The notes below the pieces were generated by a model. It saw only the letters and a program-made list of their open reading frames with translations. It had not been told where the DNA came from and ran no database searches. DNA of 64,000 bases from Isoetes taiwanensis (Eukaryota > Streptophyta > Lycopodiopsida > Isoetales > Isoetaceae), in NCBI GenBank assembly GCA_021234155.1, contig JAJEKV010000003.1:15050386-15114385 (forward strand), written 5' to 3'. Made by a program: the position numbers and the translations under genes. Positions 33,074-45,500 of this stretch are shown in pieces (positions within the stretch are counted from its first letter, which is position 1; each line of letters begins with the position of its first letter).

Positions 33074-35205
33074 CTACTCCCTGAAATCCAGAAACTGATA
33101 TAGTTTCTGAGCATGCATATCATAGGTGCCATAAACAGGCTTGCTTCTGCTTAGCCAATCTCTTTCTGCGACAGCGCAGCTGGTCTTGCCAGGACCAGCA
33201 AGCATCATCTCATCTAGAAAGACACATGTGATTCTGTATATTGAAGTGCAAACAACATCAGCCATGGCATGGGTTTTCTTGTGCAATTCAGACTTTTTCC
33301 TGAACATGAGAGACTGTCGTCTGTCGATATCCATGAAGGCACCCCGGAAAGGAACTGCCCATTTAATACCATTGGGCCCTACAAAACTGAGCGCTTGGAA
33401 GCTATTCCTCCTACCAAGGTACACCTCCAACACAAGAAGACATGACAAGAGAGATGACAAAACTGCACTGTTAGAGCCAGTTAATTGCGCAACTCCATAC
33501 TTGTCCTCCTTATGAGAATATGCAGTAAGAGCAGCAGCTGCCTGTGCACACCATGCACAAAGCTGCACAGTCAACATACCCAATTAGACACTGGTGTCTT
33601 GCAGTTGACATGTAGTTAAAGATGCCATAGAAGTGAGAAAAGTAAATTTACTTGTCTACAGAGAATGGACACACCTGAAAATCTTGAAAAATATCTTTTG
33701 AGCTTCCTAGTTGAAATATTTGCCTTTGCTCAATGGTAGGCTGTTGCTGCTTAAATATGTCAGCTTGCCCTGTCTGAAGATTTTCAAGACCCTTTGATAG
33801 TTTGCTGGTAAGATTGTCGAGGGGCCGCAAGCACACTGCAATCACCCTTCGATAGGTTTCACCTGATTCTTCAAAAAGTGCAGCCCGTCTCCAAGACTCA
33901 ACATGCTTCTCTGAGAAACCAGAAAGTGTATACAGGTCCAAGTATGCAAGATATTGTAGAAACAAGCCATCTGCATCTTCCAAGGCAGATAACAAGCTAC
34001 GACTTGGATCTGTCTCTGCAGCAGCTGATCCAGGCCTTGGAGCAAAAGCATATCGAGTTGTGTGAGTAACCTGGGTCATCAATAGTTCAGTCAAGATGCA
34101 AACAAAAAGTAGCCTGAAGAGAAATAGCAGACGTATTTACCTGAATAAGGTTATGACAGGCATTCCAACAAAGAATACTGAAGAATGTTGCCACGAAAAA
34201 TACAATTTGATGCCAAATGGAAAATCTGGGTACATTTCTAGGATAAAAAATTCCCAACATATCCGAGTGCAGTAGACGAACTGGTATTTCAGCCAAAATC
34301 AGGAATAGGAGAGCAAGCCTGAAGGCTACAGTGACAGCAGCTGGCATACCCAGTTTAACACTGAATAATAAGTGCCGCTGGAAAAACATAAAAGTACCAA
34401 TCTTTATAAATTTTTCAGTCTCAAGATTTCACTATCCACATTAATTAGTATAAATATTTTGGCGAAGTAAAGATAGATATATTGTATCTGCCCTATTAAT
34501 TCCATCCCAGAAAACAGTGCTATAGAGATTTGATAAACAGCTAGAGTTGCTTATGTAAACAGTTCAAAATGACATATGCAGTGAATAACTCCTTAGATCT
34601 TCTTCACAAAGAGCATATGGTGCCCTGGATACGAATATCGTTTGGTAAAGCGAATAGGTGTGGAGACTAACCTGAACTATAGGGAACCTTAAAATATAAT
34701 GCTTGGTGAGGACAAAATGTAGTGCATAGTAAAACCCCACAAAAGCTCCACGAAACCCCATATCCAGCAAGCCAACGCCCCCAAGAGAGGAATGCATATA
34801 TGATGCGAAAGCAATAAGCGATAGAGATCCAGATAAAGGACATAACACTAAGCAGAACAAGCCTCGACGAGTGAGTGCACGGATTTTCTCCAGCCAAATG
34901 ATAGTTTCCAACGCCGAATCTTCCCCAAGCACATTCTTCCATGCCAAACTCATGCTTCCCCAGAGCAAGTCGGAGGGAGATGGCACACCAATATCCTCAG
35001 GCGTAACTACCACCATTTGACCTAAAACAAAAGCAAACTGCGCCACAAGCAACACAAAGTATCTGGCCAATATCAGCAACGGATCGCTCCATAGCTCCGG
35101 CATAAGCAGCTCCCATATTATCCAAATAAAGGAAACAGCAACCGTTTGCCATATGACGCATCTAGCCCATCGCTTGCCGACGACCTCCCATGCCATGTCC
35201 CCCAT
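33074..35205 (-). CDS. NDC1: nucleoporin NDC1-like protein, four exons, 551 aa
   Basis: Exons are 35205-34672, 34377-34141, 34070-33675 and 33562-33074. Every intron has GT...AG ends, and all exons but the last are whole codons (178, 79, 132 aa), so the introns are phase 0; the last adds 162 aa and TGA. The first 250 residues hold about six hydrophobic segments (for example VIWQTVAVSFIWIIWELLM and IVFFVATFFSILCW); the C-terminal half is soluble. This layout and the ending with EVYLGRRNS match NDC1, the membrane nucleoporin that anchors the nuclear pore complex in the nuclear envelope. The length is near that of plant homologues. The family call rests on layout and recalled motifs and needs a homology search. 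It is the only clear host gene here. Confidence 0.75.
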
Positions 35206-36477
35206 TCTTGCGCTCCACAGATCATCCGCTTCAACTATTCATCTTTGCTTCTACCCTCCATGACACGTCACAATATTTAGGTCTGTCTCCGAGATTTAAA
35301 CGGTTAATAAAACTCAAAACTTTTCCACCTGAACACACTATTTGGCGCGGTCGTGAGATACGGTGCCAAAGCTCAAATCTTTCCAGGGCTCCGGAAATCG
35401 CTTGGAGTTCTATAATCTGCCACGTAGACGTGGATTTGAAAAATTCAATCGAAAGAGCTAGAATTTTTCCTACTAAAATAGCAATTTCTTTTGGTACTTT
35501 CAATTGCAAATACTCGACTTGTCTCATCTCATGATCCATAGAAGAATACACTACAAAATATTCCAACACCCACAACCCTGGCCGTCCATGCAAAAACAAG
35601 ATGGGGTCAAACCACATTAACCACATCCAATGGTTCGCGCTGCATTATTGCCAGTCAACCAGGCAGTCACGTCAAACGCATACATTACATGAAACAACAT
35701 ACTGATTTAAATAGACAATACATGAACGGCAATGAATAGACAGATGAACATCTCTGCCCTCACATGAACAACAAGCTTTCACATTCATAGAGTGAAGAAC
35801 AACTCCAAACAGATTGCATCACAACAGCATTACAGTTACATAATGGTATGACATGCATGAAGAGCACAGCAACCACTATATATATTCACATGTAAGAATG
35901 GGGATTTGAACCCCACCGACATGAATCAGTACCACAATGCCATATATGAACAACACTAGCTGAATCCGGCCTTGCTTAAGAACACCAAGCTTAGAATCCA
36001 GGACAAATCAACCTCTTAAAATAACAAACAGATGAATGGAACTTCATGAAGGAATTCGAGCGGAGAACCCTGCTTTCAACAAACAGAGTTTAATTAACCT
36101 GATACATGAAGACCCCCACTGCAACTACAACAATCACAAATAACAAAATCCACAGAAAAGCAGCCAGAAACCCTTCTCCATATATCTTCAATGCAACAGA
36201 CTCAATCTTAACCCTTCAAATTAATACAAGAAAATACGGAGTAGCCATAGCTATTCTTCAACAGGGTATGTCGGATTGCGACGAAGCCCTCATTGTCTCC
36301 AACTCCACTCTGGATCTCTGCACACAAACCATGCAAGGGGAAAAAGGGGCGAATGCACTGTAGAAAAAGCCCCCGCAAAAATCGGCTCTTCAAAACTTGG
36401 AAACTTTAAAACAAACAAATCACAATACATTGAAAAACTCAAAACCATATTTCTGACATCAGCAACACATAACAAGC
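35206..36477. other. upstream region of the NDC1-like gene
   Basis: About 1.3 kb with no supported gene. The first few hundred bases should hold the 5' UTR and promoter of the NDC1-like gene. I could not place a TATA box with confidence. The open frame at 35231-35626 on minus has no protein-like character. Confidence 0.45.
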
Positions 36478-37003
36478 AACACATAACAACCAACACATAA
36501 CAACCATTGACATTAACAACCAACATATAACTACCATTGACATTAATTAACACAACCATTGGGTCCAACACATTTAAATTAAAATCCCCCTTAAACCCCC
36601 TTTGGTTTGGGTGCATATTCACACGGGGGTGACTACGGGCAACGAGAGTTGTTGGATAGGCATATTCACCCCTTATTCCTTAATCTACACCGTACGTGAA
36701 GTTCCTCGTTTGTGGGGTATGCAAGTATAAAATTTGCTATACTGTATAACAAGATTTGCAAAATACTATAAGATTTCAAGCGGAATACTATATGGTGTTG
36801 ATTTCGTACGTGCAAAATACAATTATGAGGGCTCTCGCTGCCCTACGTCACCCCCCATGTGAATATGCACCCAAACCAAAGGGGGTTTAAGGGGGATTTT
36901 AATTTAAATGTGTTGGACCCAATGGTTGTGTTAATTAATGTCAATGGTAGTTATGTGTTGGTTGTTAATGTCAATAGTTGTTATGTGTTGGTTGTTATGT
37001 GTT
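36478..37003. repeat. large inverted-repeat (foldback/MITE-like) element
   Basis: The left arm (36478 to about 36652) and right arm (about 36831 to 37003) are near-perfect reverse complements around a loop of about 180 bp. TTTGGTTTGGGTGCATATTC on the left is answered by gaatatgcacccaaaccaaa on the right. The outer parts consist of variable repeats of ACATAACAACCA. Arm similarity is high, so the element is young or kept by gene conversion. No transposase is encoded and no clear target-site duplication was identified. Confidence 0.85.
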
Positions 37004-37059
37004 GGGGGATTTAATTTTTATGTGTTGGATGTTAATGGTTTGTGTTGCAAAAAAAAATT

Positions 37060-37112
37060 TTTGGCCCCTTCGGGGCCTTAGGGACGTCACACCCCCCCGG
37101 TGTGACAAAAAT
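37060..37112. other. two adjacent hairpins
   Basis: GGCCCCTTCGGGGCC is a perfect short stem-loop. The following GTCACACCCCCCCGGTGTGAC forms a second one. They sit just beyond the foldback element and may belong to its edge or to another small element. A terminator role would not fit a plant nuclear context. Confidence 0.5.
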
Positions 37113-37692
37113 TTTAGAATTCAAACCAGAAAAAAACTAGAATTCATTTGAGGCTTTCATCACCTGTAGCTTTTGAATTTCATCACAATAAAACAGTTAC
37201 CATAAAGATAGAGCAGATTGATCCCATTATTCTGAAAGTCATAAAGTTTGCAACACCCATACACAAACATTTTTCAACTGGAATTTAACAGCAGCCTTTG
37301 GCCTCCATGGATTCTTGTGGTGAGAAACCAAAGTGGGAAACTTTTCTGCTTGTTAGCACAAGGATCTAGAAGCCTCAAAATCTAAAAATGCATGGTAATT
37401 TTTTGCAAGCTTCATTCGGAATGAGCCATAAAACAATATCCAATAGCACAATCCTGTATTAATCAGCTGGTAGGATGTGAAAGCCTACCAAACCCGGCCG
37501 GAAAATTGATGTTTTAGCATAGATAACTTAACCAAACATATCCATATCATACGCTATCAAAAAGATCTCGGAGAGAGCTTTCTAACGCAATAAAAATCAT
37601 CTCAAACAGAGCTCTAGATCAAAAGTTATGATAAGAAATGTGTTGCCGGCGGGGAAACTGCACTACATGCGCCCTTCAAGCCCTTCATGTGC

Positions 37693-37866
37693 CCATTATG
37701 CACCACACACACAAAAAGAGGGCTTTTGTTGTGAGCCATTGGTTGTTGACCATTATGCACCACACGCACAAAAAAGGGCTTTTGTTGTGAGCCATTGGTT
37801 GTTGACCATTATGCACCACACGTAAAAAAGGGCTTTTGTTGTAAGCCATTGGTTGTTGACTATTGG
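37693..37866 (+). repeat. tandem repeat, three units of 56-57 bp
   Basis: Units start at 37693, 37750 and 37806 with CCATTATGCACCACAC and end in GCCATTGGTTGTTGA. They differ mainly in a short CACA/AAAA stretch. An open frame through it is a consequence of the repeat. Confidence 0.88.
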
Positions 37867-38188
37867 AAAAAAAAGGCTAAAATCAATGGCTCAGAAATGG
37901 TGCACTCTAGATGTACGTATTAGTACATCCATTTGAATACATCACGAAATCATAGGAAAACCTTAGTGAAAAGCGTACAAAAACACAAAGAAAACCCCAT
38001 ATTATTATGCTACATATTGGTTTTGGCATACTTATACGTGCCAAAACCATACAAAACCTTAAGTAACTTTCAACAATTGCAGAAGATAATCAATATCTGC
38101 CAAAATAAAACAAGTCTTTTTGGGTTGTCCCAACAAGGCCATATTTTTGAAGGTGAGTTGATGTACTATTTCGAGGGCTCCGATTGAA

Positions 38189-38294
38189 AATCCCCACTGC
38201 ATGGCTCTTTTGTTGTCAATTGTCGTGAGATGGTGTTAGAGAATCCCCACTGCATGGCTCTTTTGTTGTCAATTGTCGTGAGATGGTGTTAGAG
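38189..38294 (+). repeat. tandem duplication of a 53-bp unit
   Basis: Two essentially identical units (38189-38241 and 38242-38294) begin AATCCCCACTGCATGGCTC. Their identity implies a recent duplication. Confidence 0.88.
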
Positions 38295-39148
38295 TACTAT
38301 CCGATGACCATTACGCTTCTCCATTGGCTTCTTGTTAGTATCCTCAAATTCTTACTCCGTTGGGTTTTTGGATCCGTAAGAAAATTGGTAGGAGTTGCCT
38401 AAAAAGGGAGTAAAGCCTGATAGTTCTTTTTTATTGGGTTGTCATATCAAGGCCTGTATCATTGCAATAGAGTTTTTGGATTGCCCCATGTTAAAGGGCA
38501 ATTCATTAGGGGGAGGTGGGTTTGGGTATCTTTCGGCATATTATAAGCATATCTCATGTCCTAACGGCCATTACTATTGATCGTTTTTCGGGCGGTGAAA
38601 AACTTTTTGTATTTTCTCATATGAATATGCTCTAAGTTTTTTCGTGTTTTGGACGTTAGTTTTTTTTAAGGCGATTGGAAACGTATGTTGCCCGGTTTTT
38701 TCTCCTTTAAGCTGAGTGTTTTTATTTTTAAGAATGAGGCTAAAACGTTTTTTAGAATCGATTCTCTGATATGAATTTTTATGAGCTTTTTTTTAGGATC
38801 GATTCCACCTCTATTTCATGTAAACATAATGTAGAGGTTAAAACCGCGATTTCGTTATTTTGAAATTATTCCATTGTTCTTTTTTCTTTTTCTTTTTTTA
38901 CCTCGGGTTTTTTCCCTATGTTTTGAGCTTGAAATTGTGTCCTGTATTTTTTTTGAATATGAATTGGTGGCAATATTGCACCATTTATTGAGTGTAATAG
39001 AAATTAGTGATAACAAAACCAAGGCAAAAAAGTATAGTGTAGACTGGAAAGAGTCAAGGCCAAACTAATTTCGCATTAAAAAACATCTTGTATATATTCA
39101 TATAAATTATGTACATGTACAAGTATTTTTACAAATCTGAGTACATTT
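38295..39148. other. no supported feature
   Basis: T-rich sequence with repeated TTTTTT blocks and two GGATCGATTC/GAATCGATTC-like phrases near 38757 and 38798. The short open frames do not look like protein. Confidence 0.4.
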
Positions 39149-39790
39149 TCATTGACAGTAATTTTTTACAACCAGATCATAGTCTGTAGGGTTTGCTTTT
39201 CCTTGCAAATCTGGTCTAACACTCAGGAAAGCGGGCACTGTAGGGGCTGGTATGAGGGACTCAAACATCTGTAGTGTTTCTGCTGACACCCAATTCTCTT
39301 CATCTACATTATTTGGGTGCCATGTCGGAGGATTTATGTTGTTGTCTACGTTCAAGCAACACTTGATGGGGTCATCATCCACCAAACATATCTGCTCTTC
39401 TGGAAATCCTTCTATCACCTCCATGGTCTCATGTATATTCTTGATGAAGATATTCTTTGCTCCACGTTGTGGTCGGCGAACAATCCCACAATTATCTTGA
39501 TCTAATATAATATAGAAATCAAAGTTCTTCAGCTCTGGAACAACTTCTTTAATTTCTAATATATTGTTTCGCAGCATGGATGACTATATACCAATGCTGG
39601 CTCTGTCCTTCAGATGGCTCAACAATTTGTGAACGCCAGGTCTTGGATACACTCATTTGGTCTTTGTCTTTAGAACCCGTCCAGGAAAAGGAGGTGCAGC
39701 ACGATACTCTACCTTGGAGGACTTGATAAGAACTCCATTCAGGTCGAAGAGGATAAGTTTGTTGTTATTTGAAGTAGTCTCCTCTCTCAC
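39149..39790 (-). pseudogene. FCP1/HAD-like phosphatase domain, decayed
   Basis: One frame from about 39790 down to 39149 gives the FCP1-homology order: LILFDLNGVLI (HAD motif I, with Asn at the second position as in a plant FCP1-like group), VYPRPGVHKLLSHL, SSMLRNNILE, a central DQDNCG, and the late acidic motif CLVDDDPIKC. The frame is continuous but holds a TGA near 39650 and a TAG near 39590. The TAG sits where the family has Trp (G-to-A), and the TGA could come from CGA, so both fit C-to-T decay. FCP1-type enzymes remove phosphate from Ser residues in proteins such as the RNA polymerase II tail; the substrate here is unknown. Confidence 0.7.
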
Positions 39791-39840
39791 AATGCATATT
39801 TCAAGTTAACAAATTTTTTTGATACTTACGAATAATACAA

Positions 39841-39857
39841 TCGCGCTACGCGCGAGA
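39841..39857. repeat. GC palindrome TCGCGC-TAC-GCGCGA
   Basis: A perfect 6-bp stem with a 3-base loop in AT-rich DNA, in the presumed intron of the FCP1-like gene. Related palindromes occur at 49264-49277, 50141-50157, 50318-50334, 52438-52454, 52471-52485, 53231-53245 and 53323-53336. Here it is followed on + by gacatgCTAA, as at Helitron 3' ends. Confidence 0.8.
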
Positions 39858-39902
39858 CATGCTAAATAAATGATCTATATAAAAAAGATCCATATGACTT
39901 AC

Positions 39903-40229
39903 TCTTTTGTGGGTGAATTTCTTCTTCCCTTAACCCTTGTTCACTCCTCAAGTCTGTAACTGTAAAATCTTCAATTTCCATTTGTCCCACATATGATCAG
40001 GACTGAACACTATGTGGTAGGAATCTGATGGGCCTTCCTTGGACTTCTTCTTCTTGGTGCCAGTTTCCTCTTCCTCCTCTGCAACATCCTTCTTCTTTTG
40101 TATGATGACCTTGCTGATCATCTTAATCATTTCGTCGTAAGAGTTGTCTTTCTTCTCCCCCTGCTTCTTTCTTTTTGAAATTGGACGGCCAAGCTCAATC
40201 CATTGATTTATAGCTTGCCTCAATTGCAT
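39903..40229 (-). pseudogene. possible upstream exon of the FCP1-like gene (Lys-rich)
   Basis: A Lys/Glu-rich frame (blocks KKKDVAEEEEE and TKKKKSKEG) runs toward a strong donor, AAAAGA|GTAAGT, at 39903/39902 on minus. The following stretch of about 110 bp before the HAD-like frame contains a TCGCGC...GCGCGA palindrome (39841-39857). One frameshift is needed between the Lys-rich frame and the donor. The acceptor was not identified, so the link is inference. Confidence 0.4.
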
Positions 40230-40269
40230 GGGATATGCGTGAGCATTCTGAATAGAGAAAGTAAAAATC

Positions 40270-40294
40270 TTTTTTTTTTTTTTTTTTTTTTTTT
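40270..40294. repeat. T25 homopolymer
   Basis: Twenty-five consecutive T on +. It could be the poly(A) tail of a minus-strand retroposon whose body cannot be recognised, or a slippage-prone microsatellite. Confidence 0.7.
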
Positions 40295-42319
40295 GTTGAG
40301 ATACGTACTTTGGACTCTGGCCAGGCTATTATGAAGTACAACAATTTGAGGTACATTGCTACACATTCTACATGCATTCTACGTACATGTTTCTTTCTAA
40401 GACATATATACATGTAAGGCACTTTTTTCATAAACCTTATACTAGGACCCACTTTTTACACATTCCATGGTATTGGATGTTTACGTAGATGAGGTTTTTT
40501 TTCCTCTTTACATTTGAAAAAGTTAAATTGCATGACATGCAATGTTGATGTGCATGATTGCCAAGTGTGATTAAAACAAATTAGCTCACATGCAAATTTG
40601 TTGCAAAGGGCTTATATCGTGGAAAGTAGCAATCTATTTACCCATGTATTTTTGCTTATGTTTTCAACCAATTTTTACCATATATTCAGGAAAATATGGA
40701 CGTTCAGATTTCTTTCACAAGTATTAGGGTATCCATTCATAACCCTAATCTGCCTGCGCCATATTCAGCGATTTGAAGAGGGAGAGATTGGCCAAAATCT
40801 ATCTCATCTATTTCTAACATCTGATCTCGTAGAGCCTATGATCAGTATTTCTGTTTCTCTGCATCAAAAGATGGTTCTACAAAGCTTTCTGGTTGATTAA
40901 AGCCAATTTCGATTTGGGCTAGATCTTGTGTGCTCTACAGTGATTTTGCTAAGGGTAACTCTGCATCAGTCTCGGAGGTCTGCTATGGAGCCATCAGAAA
41001 ATGTTTACTGCCATTGTCTCCCTTATGCATACAATGCTTCCTTTTGAGGAAGCCAACATTGATTCTGAAGTTCTTTTTCAACCAAATGTGGATCACTCTA
41101 CACCAACTCGATCTGTATGGACTGGAGTCTTCAATACAGGTCAGTTTAATCTTGGCTCCCATTCTTCAATAGATTGGACTCAAGAGCAACAAACATTATG
41201 GAAATAAGGTTTTTTCTCAAACATATGATAGTTAAGCTATGCTCTATCCATATTAAAGTTACTTTTGAAAATATGAGATGGTCGTGGCCTTTTTTAGAAG
41301 AAAATGATGTCAAATGCTTCATTATACATATCTTGTTGGGATATATTTGACTTATTTACCACCCTCAAACATCTTTGTTATGGCTGACTTTATCACATAC
41401 TCTAGTTTTGCTATGCTCTTGCCTCCATTTCCATTTCCAAGATTGACATAAACTTGACATAAACTTATTTGCAACATTTGTATGAACATACCACGTTTAT
41501 TAGTGGTCTTATATTTGATGTACATAATTGTCATAACACCGCCTACATATTTTTGATGCGCTTTTATTGATTTATGACATGTTAAGATACAAACGTAACA
41601 ATTCAATTGAGCTTGACTCGTATCACATTTTGAACAGATCACGGTGAAGGGTGATAAACCGTGGTGTTCCATTGCTTACCTGTTGGCCCTCTCATTGTTA
41701 CCCTCTTTAGGCTAACCAATGCATTTTGCTTTGCAGGTGCTTAGGAACTCCACCTCCTTTGGTTTGTTCCTTTTTTATGGTGAAACTGATTCGTTGAGAG
41801 AACAATTTCTCAAGATAAAGTTCATAAAGATAAGTCTTTCAATTGCTGCACTTGTAAATTCTTGCATGCACTAGCAAGGCGTATGCTAAAACATTGTTCT
41901 CCTTTAAGCGCAGAGCAAAGTTTGCAGACATTTCTGGAAGGAAGGCTTATGCTGGCTTTGGCACATGATACAAACATGGGTTCAATACATTATGAAGGAT
42001 GAAAACTATCCCTTTTAGATTGTGTCTATTAAATGAATATTATTTTCGAATTCTTGATTTGAAAAGATATCTTGTAAGTTGCATTTGCAAGTAATTGAGT
42101 GCTGCTGAAAATTTTTGCATTGTACATCTATTATATAAGAAACCATTTTGGATTATCTCTAAAGACATGGCATTTTTTATGAGCATATACACCTGTATTT
42201 TATGAGCATTTTTTATTTTGGCATATATACCTGTATGTATTGAGAGCTGCAAATTGAATCTTGATTTAGACAAATGTCTTGATTAAGATTAATGGTCTGG
42301 TCTGTACTAGACTTAAAGG
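40295..42319. other. gene-poor stretch with a possible relic reading frame
   Basis: Mostly AT-rich. Between about 40690 and 41207 on + broken coding-like phrases can be read (for example FEEANIDSEVLFQPNVDHST near 41035), with several stops. I do not recognise the protein. Nothing supported was seen from 41210 to 42319. Confidence 0.35.
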
Positions 42320-42336
42320 TTTTTTTTTTTTTTTTT
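42320..42336 (-). other. LINE poly(A) tail
   Basis: Seventeen A on minus, followed inward by the LINE 3' UTR (42337-42566). It sets the 3' end of the LINE. Confidence 0.85.
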
Positions 42337-42566
42337 GAGGAAACGGCAGAAGTATTATATTACATGATAAACATAGTAATACAAAAGGGCAGGGTAGACC
42401 CTGCTATACAGGCCATGACTTAGTCAAAACTGGCCCGACTCTCCAAAGGAGGAAATACTTCAGAATTTAAAACATTGTTTTAAGATTGGAAGCATAAAGT
42501 AATTGCAAGTATAACTATAACAAAAGCATTAAGTCCAAAAAGTCGATCAGAAATTCCTCTGCCTCC

Positions 42567-45500
42567 TCAATCATCCATCACACCATCAAGAGTGATGATG
42601 GCAAAGGCTTGATCTGTGTACTTGGAAAGGAGATAATCCAGTTCCACGGCTCCATAAGCAGAAGAGTCCAAAATGTGAAGTATCCACGAATCCCTACATG
42701 ATTCACAGATACCAAGCTTCTGTTCGAAATAATTCTTGAGTTCATGCTTAAACTGCCAAATATCTGCATCATCTAACACCCGCTTCAGTGTCTTCACCAT
42801 AATAACTTCCGTTTTTACCCACAGCAGAGCTTCAAGGACTTCCTGATGTGACAAAGGCTTCGTTCCTTCCGGGACCTCCCTGTAATGCCCGCCTTCATGG
42901 TGCTTTTTGACCAGGTACTCTGTCATCCACATCAGAGAGTTTGTTAAAATACAATGTAAAGAAAGAGTAAAACCCCTGATAGGAGCCCAGAACATCCCAA
43001 TTTCTGTCATAATTAGAGCCCCTAAGCAATCTGTGTGCCATGGCTGCATCAGCCAACTCCAGTTGAAGAGTAGTTTTGATGGAATTTATATCTGGAGCAG
43101 AGTGATTGATGGCCACTCCATTCCTATGCTTCCAAATTGCCCACAAACACAAAGTTCTTACTGTACTCATGAAGAAGGAGCCAGTGGAGAGGAAGGCAAA
43201 CAGATCTGATTCACTAGCTGGAGTAAATCCAATAAATGCCTGAATCCACTGCCAGAAAGGGGTAAGCCATGGGCAAATGAAGATATGAGTTGAGGTTTCA
43301 GCTTGGCCACAACCTAAAGGACACCTATCTGAAACTTGATTGTTAAATTTGGCTCGGTATGCATTAGTTTTCAGACTTTTGTTCAAAAGAAGCCATCTGA
43401 ACAAGATAGTTTTCTTGGCACTCTGTATCTTCCAGCCTTTTCGAATGACACAAATAGCATCAATTTCCGGACAACCCCATTGTCTGGAGACCTTTGTCTC
43501 TTGGGAATTCAGTAGGAGTGAATAGATCTTGGCTACATTATAGCCTTTATCATCCAGAGTCCAATTGTGTTCTTTTTCCACATTCCCTGCTCCCTTAGGG
43601 TGTTGGGTCAAGGCATTGTAAATATTTCTGTTACAAACAGAGCCCCTCACCAGACTAGAGACTTCCTGCCAAGTTTTCCATGTTGACCCATTTGACATAC
43701 TGTCAATTGTGTCTAACCCTTTGAGCCTCCACTCCTTATACTTCCTAGGATGTTTCAATGCTAAGCACCCATCATTCTCATTTGTGAGTCCTTGATGCCA
43801 GAGAAAATTGAACTCATCTGAGACTTTATTGATTGGCTGAGCTTTGAAGCAAACAGAAACCCTGTTCCAAGCTTGTATAATCCTCCTCATGATCTGGGAT
43901 GTACCTGGACCTGGATCAAGCTGATAGAAAACAGAATCCGGAATATGATGGGGAGTGGAAGGACTACCAACCAAAGTAGTTTTACTAAGCCAGAAGTTTG
44001 TCAGAAGAAGGGCTGGGGATTTTGAATGAGAAGTTATTGTTCTCCAAACCAATTTTGCAGCAAGGGCCTGTGCTTGAAGAAATAGATCTTTACATCCAAG
44101 TCCACCTTTTTTCTTTGGCAAGGTTAAGTGCTGCCATCCAACCATATGTGATCCTTGCCAAATGAACTCCCTCATGATAGTTTCCAGCTCTTGGTAAGAC
44201 TTCTAGCTGATGAGAAGAAAACATGTGAACTAGCTATAATACTATTTATTATTTCCACTCTCCCAGCCAAAGATAAAGTTTTGGAATACACCTGCAATTT
44301 CTTCTTTATTTTAGCCACAATGGGCTCCCACAGACCATGAAGACTCATGTTTAATGCCAGGGGTAAACCCAATAACTTGGTTGCAGAATGATATCCACAC
44401 ACTTTGATTCCTTGAATACAGCTTTCTGAACTATCAGAGACAATTGCACATTTATCTTTGTTTAACAGCACCCCTGACGCTTTCCCAAACAAGTCCATGG
44501 CTGCAAGAAAATTTGGTATGCTGTCTCCTTGCTCCTTTAAGAATACAAACGTGTCATCTGCATACTGCATCACTGACAAGGATTCATTTGCCACAGGTAA
44601 ATTGAGGCAGCTAATTCTGCCATCTTGCTGCATTCTTAAAATAATCCTTGTGACCATCTCAGCTACAATAAGAAAGAGGTAAGGGGCCAGAGGGCAACCC
44701 TGCCTAACCCCTCTTTTACACTCAAAAAAAGAGGAAGGGGAACCATTTATTAGTACTGCTGAGCATCATGTAGCATTGAAACCTGATATCTTATCTATAG
44801 CTGCTCTGGAAAATCCAAATTGACTCATGGCCCTATTGAGAAAGTTCCAATGAATAGTGTCATAAGCTCTTCTAAAATCAAGTTTCAGAAGTACACATTT
44901 CTGATTGGAGAATCTATTCCAGTGGAGCCCTTCATAGGCCCCAATGAAGTTATCAAAAATGCTTCTCCCAGGAAGAAAGCCAGATTGAACATTGCTTATT
45001 TTCTCCTGTAGTACTTTCTTGAGTCTATTGGCAAATATCTTAGCCACAATTTTGTATGTAACATTTGTCAACGAGATGGGCCTCCAATCTGAGAAGGTAG
45101 CAGGCTTGTCCACCTTGGGAACTAGAGCAATTAACCCAGCATTGATAGCTGGATGTAGTTTCTCTGCCTGCCATGCACCTTGTACAAACAGAGTAAGATC
45201 TTTGCCAACTAATGCCCAGAATTGCTCATAAAATTCTGGAGGTAATCCATCAGGCCCAGGGCTTTTGCCATGAGCCATACACTTGATGGTTTTCAGGATC
45301 TCCTCCTCTATTGGTGTTTCCAGAAGGTGGCTATCATTTATATTTTGATCTTTGGGGCCAAGGTAATCAAAGAATTCCAGCATTTTGTTGTTATCTGTTT
45401 GTTTGGCTGCAAAAAGGTCCCTGTATTTGGTAAAGAAGAAATTCTGAATATCCTCCTGCTTGGATATCTCCTGTTGATTATCATTCTTTACAGAAACAAT

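Noticed and set aside
33141-33515. 124-codon + ORF antisense to NDC1 exon 4
   Set aside because: A shadow of the real exon; the splice-consistent minus model explains the sequence.
35231-35626. 131-codon minus ORF just upstream of the NDC1-like gene
   Set aside because: No motif, no splice link to NDC1 exon 1, and it lies where the 5' UTR and promoter are expected.
37693-37866. Possible CRISPR-like array
   Set aside because: Only three contiguous units without unique spacers, in plant nuclear DNA: a simple tandem repeat.
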